The translations under genes and the position numbers were made by a program. From NCBI GenBank assembly GCA_025890175.1, contig JANPYM010000011.1, positions 1,034,299 to 1,098,298 on the forward strand: DNA of 64,000 nt. Direction: 5' to 3'. Each line of letters begins with the position of its first letter. Position 1 is the stretch's first letter. The notes beneath the pieces are model-generated. The model saw nothing but the letters and a program-made list of their open reading frames with translations, had not been told where the DNA came from and made no database searches. Source of the stretch: Ciborinia camelliae. Its lineage: Eukaryota > Ascomycota > Leotiomycetes > Helotiales > Sclerotiniaceae. This document shows positions 35,899-45,686 of this stretch, piece by piece.

Positions 35899-36473
35899 TT
35901 ATGATCTTGGCTTCTCCTTCTTCTCCTTCCATAATGCGGACAATCCAACACCAGAGACCTTGACGACCTTGAAACGAACACCGGGAATATCTCCCTTGGC
36001 CTTTCCCTTACGACCGAAACCAGCGAGGAGAACCTCGTCGTTCTCGTCAACGAAGTTGAGACAACCATCGTTAGGAACTGTTAGAAATTCTCGTTAGTAT
36101 TTCTTCATGCTCAGTTTCCCAATTTGCCTGATATCGTCCTCTCCTCTTCCGCAGATCTTCAATTCACTCTCCACCACCTCGCAGAAATCCCTTGATATAA
36201 AATATTCCACATACCGAAAGCAGTGACCTTCTTTCCGTTCTTGATCAACTGGACTCTGACACACTTTCGGATAGCGGAGTTAGGTTGCTTGGCCTCGACT
36301 CCGACCTTCTCGAGAACGATACCCTTAGCGTGGGAAGAACCTCCGAATGGCGAGGATTTGAAAGCGGTACCCAAAGCACGCTTCTTGTAGGACAAATCAG
36401 ACCATCTTTGCTCGCGACGATGGTTTTGAAGTTTGCGAGCGGCGTTGAGACCTCTTGGCTTTCCTTTACCCAT
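35899..36473 (-). CDS. RPS23: 40S ribosomal protein S23 (uS12)
   Basis: There are two exons, 36473-36215 and 36077-35899. They are separated by a 137-nt GTATGT...ACAG intron in phase 1 and give 145 residues, the usual length of eukaryotic S23. The protein starts [20 protein letters not shown] and contains [20 protein letters not shown]. Across the junction it reads [20 protein letters not shown], and it ends KKEKPRS. The PNSA loop is the universally conserved decoding-centre segment of uS12. It sits 400 bp from a divergent gene, so the two may share a promoter region. Confidence 0.97.
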
Positions 36474-36873
36474 GATTGCTATTGAAGAGTTTCGAATTAG
36501 CTGCTGGTTAAAATTGATTCAGAGAATAAAATCGTAGAGAGATTGGGTATGTACCGGATTATGGCGATAACGGGAATTGATGGGTTATGGTTAGTTGTCG
36601 ATATGTCGTTGCGAAGCTGGAAAAGAGGTTTTTCGAAATTGTGAACGAGTGTGTGAAGCTAAAATGCGCTAAGCGAAATTTTGAGTTTCTGAGGCAAAAG
36701 TATTAATGCCTTAGAACAGTCAGGATTTAGATCATTTATTAAGGCATCAATAATGTAGATTGATGATAACAGCCAAGGTTTGGAATTACCGATAAGATAC
36801 CTAGGTAACTTCTACCTCATGATAGCTTCAGGCTTCTTACAAATTACATCTACATTTCCGTTTAAATTTCAAC
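36474..36873. promoter_or_regulatory. Divergent promoter between RPS23 and an unknown gene
   Basis: A 400-bp spacer with starts facing outward. It is AT-rich and contains AGATACCTAGGTAACTT near 36,796. No motif could be assigned with confidence. Confidence 0.4.
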
Positions 36874-37719
36874 ATGGAACAATCACCAAAATCAAAATTA
36901 AAACGACCTGTTCGTGACCCACCTCCAGTGCTCTTTACCACGCCTTCTCAAAATGCCTCTTATGCATCCTTAGAAGGTGCTCTAGGACCTGTACCATCCA
37001 ATCAATCATCTACCTTATATCCTACCACCACCAGAAACTCCCTTGCTCATCAACGCTCTCAAAGATTACCTCTACGAGCCAACCTCGATGGACCCACTGA
37101 TACGACTCCCCAAACCTCAATTCCTCGCGCAGGAAAAGCTCCCTCAGAGGTACAAAAACAAGCTGCGAGAACAGATGCGCTATGGGCGGAAATGCAAAGT
37201 ACATTAGAAGAAGTTGAGCTCAGCGCTGTAAATGCAACACATGTATTTGGACCCGAACACAGCAGAGCGTTAGAGGAATTACGGAAAACGCAAATAGCTT
37301 TGGCGCAAGCATGGGCTAGGAGTGAGGCTGATGATATAGTTGACGAGGGACGTAAAAGAGATATTGGGGGAGGGACATTAGGAAGTGAGGGAAAGAGTGC
37401 ATTGGATGGACCTGGAATGACGGCTACAACTGGAACAGATGGGGGGAGGAGTACGGTTACCAGTGGGAGTAACGGTGGAGGTGGAGAGTACATGGGTAGT
37501 AAATTGGAGGAAGATACGAAGGCAGATATTGTATTGGCGAGGAAGAGAAGGGAGGCAAATGATAGGTATTTCAAGAAGGTAAACGAGGGGGTTCTTGATG
37601 TGGTAGCTAAATTGGAAGAAGTTGCTTGCGCAATGAGATCCGTGGAACAAGAGAGTCGAGATATTTGGGGAGAAAATGAAACCATGGAAACTGCGAGTAT
37701 TCAAAGTTCATTACCATGA
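36874..37719 (+). CDS. Conserved-looking protein with two helical segments, function unknown
   Basis: A single-exon ORF of 281 residues. The first 95 residues are Pro/Ser/Thr-rich. A helical block (about 96-150) contains ALWAEMQSTLEEVELSAVNA and ALEELRKTQIALAQAWARSE. A Gly/Ser/Thr-rich linker (about 160-210) follows. A second charged helix (about 215-265, ADIVLARKRREANDRYFKKV, NEGVLDVVAKLEEVACAMRS) lies near the C terminus and looks like a coiled coil. The helix-linker-helix layout suggests a scaffold or complex subunit, but I cannot name a family. No signal peptide or membrane helix is seen. Confidence 0.72.
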   Translation: MEQSPKSKLKRPVRDPPPVLFTTPSQNASYASLEGALGPVPSNQSSTLYPTTTRNSLAHQRSQRLPLRANLDGPTDTTPQTSIPRAGKAPSEVQKQAARTDALWAEMQSTLEEVELSAVNATHVFGPEHSRALEELRKTQIALAQAWARSEADDIVDEGRKRDIGGGTLGSEGKSALDGPGMTATTGTDGGRSTVTSGSNGGGGEYMGSKLEEDTKADIVLARKRREANDRYFKKVNEGVLDVVAKLEEVACAMRSVEQESRDIWGENETMETASIQSSLP

Positions 37720-38105
37720 ATCATGACGTATGGGGCTCATGCTCGATTGTAAAGGATCGAGAAATAAATCAATCCATGTTTCGAGGGCATGTGGATTGGC
37801 TTGTACACCACATATGAGCATTTGGATGGGCATTAGCGAAGGCGTTTTGGGATATGGTTCATGGAGACTGGCGCAAAGGAATAGCAAAATAGCTGCAACA
37901 AACGTAGGGTTGCGCGAAAGGATGAGTGGGTATCGTCATGTCCGATTATTCGTATAATGTATCATCATTTTCTTTCAAATGCCACCCTCTCATGACTCTC
38001 TTAGTGTCATCTACCTGCCAAAGGTCTTTGAGATCTAGGCCTCAGTTTAATATAAATCCATCCACCTGAAGGTCCTGAACGCCATGTAAACCCCCTCCCA
38101 AACGC
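37720..38105. terminator. Convergent 3' region
   Basis: This lies between the stop of the plus-strand unknown gene and the stop of the minus-strand KSH1 gene. No gene is seen. Short AT-rich stretches near 37,950-37,975 could serve 3' end formation. Confidence 0.35.
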
Positions 38106-38524
38106 TTAGTTGCCGACGAACAGAGAAACCTATTCTCATTAGTGACTCCCAAGCCCAAATCATATAGACTATTACTCACAGCCATAACAACACAGCAAAC
38201 ACTTATGTAAGGACTCAACCGCTCCCCTATCCTCGCACACTTCCAGAATAAGCCCGTAAAAGTCCTATATCCAATCAGTATTTGTAGTTCCCAGCTCATT
38301 TCGAGAAGAACATGACCCTACCCTTCCTTATTTCTATCCATAATATTAGGAAACAATTGATGTGCGTATGCGCTCGTACATATGAGCAGTAGAAGTACCA
38401 GCAGCGCTGACTGGAAATTGAAGAGAGCAGACTAGGTAACCGTAATCAGTATTTTCGCGCTAAACGAATTTCGCACACAACAAACAAAAACCTAAGATTT
38501 TCCTCTCAAAAATATACGAACCAT
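38106..38524 (-). CDS. KSH1: KSH1/TMEM167 (Kish) small secretory-pathway membrane protein, four exons
   Basis: This gene is hidden by introns. The exons are 38524-38522 (ATG only), 38431-38322, 38264-38180 and 38129-38106. The introns are 90, 57 and 50 nt (donors GTTCGT, GTAGGG, GTGAGT; acceptors CCTAG, ATATAG, AATAG), and TACTGAT or CACTAAT branch-like motifs precede the acceptors. The spliced protein has 73 residues: it opens with Met then [20 protein letters not shown], contains [11 protein letters not shown] and [20 protein letters not shown], and ends VMAVSLFVGN. The SALFNFQS start and the [14 protein letters not shown] core define the Kish family. It has two transmembrane helices and acts in the early secretory pathway (yeast Ksh1 is essential for secretion). 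Length matches the family exactly. Confidence 0.93.
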
Positions 38525-39012
38525 TTTGTTTATTAAGATGGAAGAAATCAACTTGTTGTTGGAGAGTAAAAGCAGTGATGTTCCTCACTGGCCCTTTATG
38601 AATCTGTAAGTCCCTATTTATCAAACAGATTACATTTATTGGACAATCGGTGTCCGGATTATCTTTGAGGCCGATTCTCCGGATCAATTACTAATTATGG
38701 TCCAGTGAGGGTGAAGGTGCAACCTCCTCTACAACCTTATATCAAAGCTTTGGTTCTCTGCCAGAGTGGATGCACCATCAGGATCAACGTACCAAGGTCT
38801 TTTTTACAGGGCTCGATCTTTGTCCTCGGGAACCTCTAGGTCCAGTCATCCATTGCAAGGAAAACTCGGAGTGTGACAATTTATTGGCTAGCAGAGTCTC
38901 GAATATCAAAGTTGAGAATATACCAGTTGATGTCAGATATCCTTGCAACGTCGGCAGTTTCATCGCACCATATTTCGACCCGGCTAGAATTCCAATTTCT
39001 GATCGAGGAAAT
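38525..39012. promoter_or_regulatory. Divergent promoter between KSH1 and TAF13
   Basis: A spacer of about 490 bp between two outward-facing starts. The TAF13 frame stays open upstream to an ATG at 38770, giving 81 extra codons with no family similarity. I treat that as leader rather than coding. Confidence 0.45.
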
Positions 39013-39510
39013 ATGTCGGAACCAAGAGCTCGAGCTGCTAAGAATCGCGGCCAACAAAACTTCACCGAGGCAGAATGTAAGTTTCAGCCCCGCCTTTCCT
39101 TTAAACTCCTCGATCTATCTGAATTACAAGAGCTAACTATTTTCCTCGCAGTGAGACACTTTCTTCACGCGCATGGCGACGTTCCAATTGCCCTCGAAAG
39201 CACCACAAAGACCCTTGACGAAATCGTTACCGACTTCATCATTGAGCTCTGCTTCGAAGCATCTCGCGCCGCTCAAATTGCTGGTCGTCAAAAGGTCAAG
39301 CTTGACGATATCAAGTTCGCATGCCGAAAGAATCCAGCTTTCTTGGGAAAAATCACGGAGGTTTTTGAGAAGAAGAGTTTTATTGATGAGGCGAAGAAGA
39401 CTTTCGATGCGACCGATGATAAGTTGACGAAATCGGGTGGAAAAGTCGAGACGTTGGGTGAGGAGGATGACGATACTGATGCTATTACCACTGTCAAAGG
39501 TGGAAAGTGA
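39013..39510 (+). CDS. TAF13: TFIID subunit TAF13 (histone-fold)
   Basis: There are two exons, 39013-39076 and 39152-39510. They are joined by a 75-nt GTAAGT...CGCAG intron in phase 1 and give 140 residues. The spliced junction reads NFTEAELRHFLHAHGDVPIA, followed by TLDEIVTDFIIELCFEASRA, RQKVKLDDIKFACRKNPAFL, and then a RAKKTFD-like end (EAKKTFDATDD). This is the TFIID-18 kDa histone-fold of TAF13, which pairs with TAF11. The intron length is a multiple of three and has no stop, so an unspliced read-through ORF exists, but it breaks the first histone-fold helix. The start at 39013 (MSEPRARAAKNRGQ) is preferred to the in-frame ATG at 38770. Confidence 0.9.
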   Translation: MSEPRARAAKNRGQQNFTEAECKFQPRLSFKLLDLSELQELTIFLAVRHFLHAHGDVPIALESTTKTLDEIVTDFIIELCFEASRAAQIAGRQKVKLDDIKFACRKNPAFLGKITEVFEKKSFIDEAKKTFDATDDKLTKSGGKVETLGEEDDDTDAITTVKGGK

Positions 39511-41625
39511 AGGGAGTCTGGGGCTGAGATGGAGTTTTTATGGTCTCGAGATATGGGATATATTGGTTTTACTTTGCATTTGGCGCTGGATAGGATGATA
39601 CCCATATTAGGAGTTCAGTTTCGGAATCAATCATGACCATTTTCAGCTTTTGATTAGCGGTCCTACTGATTTATCTTATGTGACATTCATGAAATTGACA
39701 TTCTCAAATTGTAGTTCCAAGTGGAGCCAATAATTCGGGCTCAACATTGTCCCTTGTCTTTGAAAGGATTCTCTTCACAATATCTACAATTAACTCATAT
39801 CCAGTATATATAATCTCATACAGGCGGGGTCAATTTCCGTTTCTATACTAAAATCAAATACCGCAGCTCTAGAAATCCCAAATGAGGAACAGTTTCCTTG
39901 CGATAGGTATACATAGCTCAATGGAATCAAGCTGCAATAATTCCTTCTATCCCACAATCCCGTCGGAAAGCTCCTACATACGTGGAGCATTGGAGCTAGT
40001 CTGGGATATATGGTTAGATGATAGGTTTTAAATAATCGCATTTAGAGAGAGATGTCTTCCGAATACATCACACTTACTACAGTGATGAATCTCGGGCGCT
40101 CACCAAGAGAAGTTCGTCTGTATCTAATGATGGAGTAAAAGACCCAACAATATCCAGTTGAATGAAAGGAAGGAGAGGGTCGATGATCATGGCTTCACAT
40201 CTTCTGACATGGCGAATGAATGGTTTATTCGCCCCAGGTTGATGAGGTGACTTTCTGATTAATCGCCGGTGAGCTTGTTTCTCGGTTCGCCGGTTCGTGA
40301 GAAAAATAAGACGGTTCCCAGTAGTCTAGCCTGCAAATCTTTCAGAAAGATTCCTTATGTCTAGTTTCCTTGTACGATAGAATCCGCTCTCTTCCCTTAT
40401 ATTCCTCGATACCTGCTGATGTAAAAGTAGAATGTTATGAATGTTATAACCCTTCTTTTTCATTTAATTCTTCACCCGCTCTTTCCAATCAGCATTTGCA
40501 AAGTCGTGTCTTGCTGTATCAATCCTTATCTCCTAGTATTATTATCCTGTTACGAGAATTCACGTTCCTTCTCTCAATCATCAATTGTTAAATACAAATA
40601 AGAATATGTGTATGTATACAACTATCTAATGTAGACTACAAACGACTTCCGCCCCATAGCCTTCATTTTCATCTTCATCTTCATACTAAACTATCAATCA
40701 TGTTGGAACTTGAGGGGAGGTCATTTCAATTTTATATATGCATGATCTTAAGCTACCTATGGATGGACACACAACACCTGGAGATGGAATATATCTGTCT
40801 GCGTAGGTATATATATACTCATGAGTTGGGAAATGTCTTGTATAGCGAGAGATAGAGAGAGAGAGAGGGGGGGGTATAAGCAGTGCAGCGATAGTTAAAT
40901 TTATTCATCATCGCCTGAAGTTAATGGGTGGGATCTCTCTCCGAAGTAACTACCTACCTAGGTAGGTACTATGTAATCTTAATCTTCACATGCCTGCCTG
41001 CCTGCCACAACTACCATATTGATGGGAAAAAAGGTTGGTTTCTTTTTGGGTTGTGTTGGGGTTATGTTGGGGTTTGATCTAATCTAAATCCTTCCTTTTC
41101 TTTGATTTGATTTGATTTGATGGAGAAGTCTTCTTCTTCTTTATTTTGATTTTTATTCTTACATCTTCCTCGCTCTCCTCCCTTTTCTCTCCTCTCCTCT
41201 CTTCTCTTCTCCCTCTCATCATAATAAAATGAATATCATATTTATTAGCAACTACCCATCTACCCATCTACCCATCCATCCAGCTCGTCTCCCAGTACCC
41301 CCCCTCTACCCCACCCCCCCTTTTTCTCTCTTTACTTTACTTTTTTGTTTTATTGATTTGAGGTGATGAATGGAATTGTTTTGGTTTTTTCCTATATTAG
41401 TTATCTACTTACCTACTTACCTACTTATCTACCTAGGTAGTAGCTGTATATATGTACCTTGTTAGTTATAGTGATAGTTATAGTGATAGTGATAGTGAGA
41501 GTGATAGTGAGAGTGATAATGAGAGTGAGAGTGATAGTGATAGTTAGTGTTAATGAGTAAGTTGGTGTTAAGTCATATCATATGAATATCAAGCTTGGAT
41601 GAGGATGTGGAGTGGAAGTTGGGGA
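39511..41625. other. Intergenic region, simple sequences
   Basis: No gene is seen. It includes a GAGAGA run followed by G8 near 40,848-40,873, ACCTACCTAGGTAGGT near 40,951, CT-rich tracts at 41,160-41,215 and 41,280-41,340, and a degenerate AGTGATAGTGAGAGTG array at about 41,468-41,545. Confidence 0.55.
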
Positions 41626-41973
41626 AAAAGGAGGAAAGGAGGAAAGGAGGAAAGGAGGAAAGGAGGAAAGGAGGAAAGGAGGAAAGGAGGAAAGGAGGAA
41701 AGGAGGAAAGGAGGAAAGGAGGAAAGGAGGAAAGGAGGAAAGGAGGAAAGGAGGAAAGGAGGAAAGGAGGAAAGGAGGAAAGGAGGAAAGGAGGAAAGGG
41801 AGGAAAGGAGGAAAGGAGGAGGAAAGGAGGAAAGGAGGAAAGGAGGAAAGGAGGAAAGGAGGAAAGGAGGAAAGGAGGAAAGGAGGAAAGGAGGAAAGGA
41901 GGAAAGGAGGAAAGGAGGAAAGGAGGAAAGGAGGAAAGGAGGAAAGGAGGAAAGGAGGAAAGGAGGAAAGGAG
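41626..41973. repeat. Polypurine 8-bp minisatellite (GGAAAGGA)n
   Basis: About 43 tandem copies of the octamer AAAGGAGG run with two interruptions, AAAGGGAGG near 41,796 and AGGAGGAGG near 41,816. One strand is entirely purine. The array is open in several frames and would encode a KEERRKGG-type octapeptide repeat or its antisense, which is a compositional artefact. Confidence 0.93.
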
Positions 41974-42693
41974 TACAAGATGAAACAAAATCAGATAAAA
42001 TAAGGGCCGAGAATCCATCTAAATAATTTATAATAAAATCATTAAATACTAATTAGATAGATACTAAATAGATTCAATAGATGATCGATCATATTAGAAT
42101 TCGGGCACGAATCTGTATTTTTGATCATGTGAAGTACTAAAGTTTCGAATCGTTTATTCTATTCTATTCTATTTATCCTGCCTGGCTTATTCTATTTCTG
42201 GGATGGATAGATTTGGAGATGTGTTTGATATTGATATTGATATTAATACGTATTGAAGCTTTTTGTTTTTTCATATAGTATGTAGGTATGTATATATGAG
42301 AAAACACTGATATATTGATGTTATATGTTATATATTATTGGTATTTTATTATATATCTTAGGTATAATATACTATGTACTATGTACTATGTACTATATGT
42401 AAGAACCATGTATATCATTTAGGTAGGTAGGTATATACAATATCATTCATCGCACCTATCGAACTCATGAATGCATCTTAAATGCCCAGGCATTCATTCC
42501 ATGCTACCCCAACGCCATACAAAACAATACAATACAATAAAATGCCATGAAAAATATTTATAAATAAAAAAATGCATCCATCCTCATATCGCTCAAATGT
42601 AGGTGGGTAGGTAGGTAGGTAGGTATCAAGAACGCGATATCCCAAAGATCCAAGGTCCAAATGCACAAGAAAACAACCATCGTTCCTCTCGCC
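41974..42693. other. AT-rich 3' flank of the PLC-like gene
   Basis: No gene is seen. It contains short tandem units: TTCTA near 42,158-42,172, TACTATG near 42,370-42,393, and GTAGGTAG near 42,600-42,625. Confidence 0.5.
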
Positions 42694-44118
42694 TCATAGT
42701 CCCAACCACATAAAGCCCATGACCCCCATGGCAACCAGAATAGCACTGCGACCCACGACCACCAATTTCCCGGCCGCGCTCGCAACCTTGCCGCAGCATT
42801 CCCGACTATACGTCACGTTATTCCACTTGGCGGCCACTTCGAACACGCTGCCATCACCGACGTTGTAGAAATCCACATTCAGGAACTTGGGAGGGAAACC
42901 CCAATCGTCCACACACTGCGCGGCATTTTCGCCGAGCGATCCATAGCCCGTGACGTTGTTGGTTTCGTTCAGGAGATTCTGGTACGGCACCAGCAGCGAG
43001 ACGCCCAGGAGATTGATGTCGTAGTTGAGGTTGTGGTTGGTCATGTAGAGATGGCTCTTGGCGTCTTGATCGCTGAGGTTGGGCGGTCGCTGCGCGGTGC
43101 ACGGGAATGACCGGTTCGTGGGATCGAAGGGCGTCTCCCACATTTGGGAAAATTCATCCAGCACCCACGGGTACGCCGTTTGGTTCGCGTTGTAGTCCAT
43201 GAAGATGACGACTCGCTTTCCGCTCAAGATCATGCTCGCTAGCGTGGGCCAATCGTCTAAAGCCATGGGGATCTGCGGGGGCACGTAGGCGTACTTTTGG
43301 AGCCCCGTCTGTTCGAGATAGGGTATGTAATCGTCGATTTTGGAATAATTTCCATTTCCGAGAAGGAGCGTTACCACGTCGAATGGATGGTCTTCTATCC
43401 ATTCGTAGACTTCTCCAAGGTATTCCGTAATTGGCCCGGCATCTAGGATCTCACATGATGTATGGCAGAAATGTGGGATACTTCCATTCCATTGAATCTG
43501 CGCTTGCAATAATCGGATTCCATCGTCGAGTTGTTGGGTGACAGCTAATTGTTGATTTGCGGCCGCATTGCCACTGCGAACGAAAGGTGAATTGTGAGCC
43601 GATACTTCGGTGATATTTCCATAGCTGCGGTCGCAGAATTCAACATAATTGTTGCAAGGTGTGGTGTTGGTTGCTACTGCGGAGCTGGAGGTCGATGTTG
43701 CTGTCGAGTTGGATGTTCCATTGGTGGCACTTGTTGTTGTGGTATGACCTCCTCCACCAGTCAATACGAGTTGTGTGGGCGTTGTTGTTTCCGTCACATT
43801 TCCTGTTAAGGTCTCGGTGCCAATGGCATAAATAGTGGTTGATCCAAGAGTGGTGGTGAGTGTGGTTGTTTTCCCAGTCGAGGTAGAAACCACGGCTTCA
43901 GTCGAAACAGCCGAAGATTTAGTAAGTGTGATTGTAGAAGTGTAAGAGAGATACGATCCTGTAGGAGTTCTCTGTTCAGATGAAGTTACCGATTCCGTTG
44001 AAGTAAGACTAGTATCTGTGTTGGTTCTTGAACTCGAACTTGAAGTCTCATCTGAAGAAGCTTGAGCATGCACTCCAGCAGCCAGTATACCGACTGAAAA
44101 GAGACGTGAAAATAACAT
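42694..44118 (-). CDS. Secreted, probably GPI-anchored PLC-like phosphodiesterase
   Basis: A single-exon ORF of 474 residues. The N terminus MLFSRLFSVGILAAGVHA is a signal peptide. Residues about 20-150 are Ser/Thr-rich, as in cell-wall or GPI proteins. The catalytic-type TIM-barrel domain starts near residue 155 (CNNYVEFCDRSYGNITEVSA). His175 (in SAHNSP) and His216/His219 (in HFCHTSC) lie where PLC-X domains have their two catalytic histidines. Later family blocks are DDGIRLLQAQIQWNG, DHPFDVVTLLLGNGNYS and GKRVVIFMDYNAN. The last about 20 residues are hydrophobic and preceded by small residues, fitting a GPI signal. The substrate is unknown. The nearby broken copy at 34 kb belongs to the same broad fold. 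Confidence 0.86.
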   Translation of the reverse strand: MLFSRLFSVGILAAGVHAQASSDETSSSSSRTNTDTSLTSTESVTSSEQRTPTGSYLSYTSTITLTKSSAVSTEAVVSTSTGKTTTLTTTLGSTTIYAIGTETLTGNVTETTTPTQLVLTGGGGHTTTTSATNGTSNSTATSTSSSAVATNTTPCNNYVEFCDRSYGNITEVSAHNSPFVRSGNAAANQQLAVTQQLDDGIRLLQAQIQWNGSIPHFCHTSCEILDAGPITEYLGEVYEWIEDHPFDVVTLLLGNGNYSKIDDYIPYLEQTGLQKYAYVPPQIPMALDDWPTLASMILSGKRVVIFMDYNANQTAYPWVLDEFSQMWETPFDPTNRSFPCTAQRPPNLSDQDAKSHLYMTNHNLNYDINLLGVSLLVPYQNLLNETNNVTGYGSLGENAAQCVDDWGFPPKFLNVDFYNVGDGSVFEVAAKWNNVTYSRECCGKVASAAGKLVVVGRSAILVAMGVMGFMWLGL

Positions 44119-45314
44119 TATTTCCTACTATGACCTCGGGATTCTGCCAATGCAGTGATTATTTTCTTGAGGTTTAATCACTCTCGCAGATCAATGGACG
44201 GTAATTGTGTAAATATTCAAGATGAAGAAGTCCGAAGGAGGAAGTCAAAACGAGTGGAGATTCTTTAGGATAGAGTAATAATATCTCGTATTATTCGGGG
44301 TGAGTTGGTCTGGGGAGGAAAGGATTAGGTAGGATTTGGATGATGAATGATGGAGATTGGAGGTGGGACGAGCGAGTTATGACTGGGATTGAAAGTCAAT
44401 GTCAGTGTCAGTGTCAGTGTCAGTGTCAATGTTAATAATGTCAAAGTAAATAGAAAAAGAATTAAAATAAAAACCCCAGTTGGTGTTGCAGTACAAGTAG
44501 AAGATCTACAATGTGGCCAACCAACTACATAATACCGGTAGGACTGACCGGGTAGTACAGTAATACCCGGTCTTGAAATGATAAACTACTGTAGGACAGT
44601 ATTGGCACATCAAAGTTGAGACGATGACGTTGATACTAATTATATTATCTCTCTTTTCTTTTCTCTCTTCTCTTCTCTTCTCTTCTTCAAGGGTTTACCC
44701 CTACTCCGAAATCCATACTTCGGATTATTTCAAGAGGCTTGAGAGGTTTGAACTTTCCAAGCTTGCTTGCACAGATTTAGAGAAACCCAAGTCTGTTTGA
44801 AGAAACAAGTGGAGCGGATATACTCTGTACGGAAAAGTCATTTTTATATTTTTAGATACATAGGTGCCTACCTAGGTAGTTAGTTGGTGGTTTCAGGGAC
44901 TCGACCAATACCAATTTGATGTCAATGCCAATTCAATAATACCTAGGTACTAAGAAGAAGAAGATCCAAGCCCTAAACTCTGGAGCCGCTTGGTTGAAGA
45001 ATATAAAAATGATAGATCATAAAAATTGTGTATTTTATTTTATATCTAAATAGTGAGTGAGTGTACGGAGAGTCGATCTTTTGATTGTAGATCTCAATAA
45101 CGGGATAACTAATAAATAGGTAATCAAGTTAAGTTTATTCTAAATCGCATCCAGCGGGAGAATAATTACCTAGATGATAGATAATGATAATCATACCATA
45201 GTACCAGGACCAGGCAAACGGGTACGGGCCGGCCGTGCCAAGAGATAACCCGTCAAAGTATCTTCATGTTCCAACCTTCCAGTTCTATTATGATTATTAT
45301 TCCTATCCATATAC
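44119..45314. other. Upstream region of the PLC-like gene
   Basis: No gene is seen. It includes a (GTCAGT)n-type hexamer run at about 44,394-44,430, a TCTTCTCT tract near 44,651-44,690, and AGGTGCCTACCTAGGTAG near 44,860. The promoter of the minus-strand PLC-like gene should lie in the first few hundred bases. Confidence 0.45.
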
Positions 45315-45686
45315 TAATCGTTGGCGGTGAGTAGTGATTTTATTTGAAGTTGAAGATTTTGTTTTTTTTATTTTTCCGCCAACCCCCGAAGAGGTTGGTT
45401 TAAGCAAAATAATCGTACTAGCAAGATGTTCGTTTTTTTTATTTTTATTTTAAATTTAATAAAAATTATATTGATGAATAGATTTTATTATTTCAATTAT
45501 TATTTGATTGAAATATAAAATCTATTATATAATGTTTTGATTTTAAATCAAATTGTAAAAAAGAAAATATAAAAACAGACATCTTATTAGTACAATCATT
45601 TTGTCTATACCAACCCTGTATAAGGTTGGCGGAAAAATAATAAAAAATAAAAAATATATAAAATCACTATTCACCGCCAACGATTA
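45315..45686. mobile_element. Fold-back/MITE-like element with long inverted arms
   Basis: The left end TAATCGTTGGCGGTGAGTAG (45315 onward, then TGATTTTAT) is the near-perfect inverse of the right end (ATAAAATCACTATTCACCGC continuing CAACGATTA, ending 45686). The similarity continues inward over most of each arm: TTTTTCCGCCAACC near 45,371 against GGTTGGCGGAAAAA near 45,623; GTACTAGCAAGATG near 45,416 against CATCTTATTAGTAC near 45,580; and TAGATTTTAT near 45,480 against ATAAAATCTA near 45,516. The whole 372 bp would fold into one long imperfect hairpin. The ends may be TA followed by ATCGTTGGCGG, which fits TA-target elements. There is no ORF. This is probably a non-autonomous DNA transposon. 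Confidence 0.8.

Noticed and set aside
38770..39012. In-frame upstream ATG for TAF13
   Set aside because: The 81 extra codons show no family similarity and sit in the divergent promoter with KSH1; the ATG at 39013 fits TAF13 length.
41578..42026. Several overlapping ORFs of 120-146 codons on both strands
   Set aside because: They are translations of the 8-bp minisatellite in different frames; no independent coding signal.
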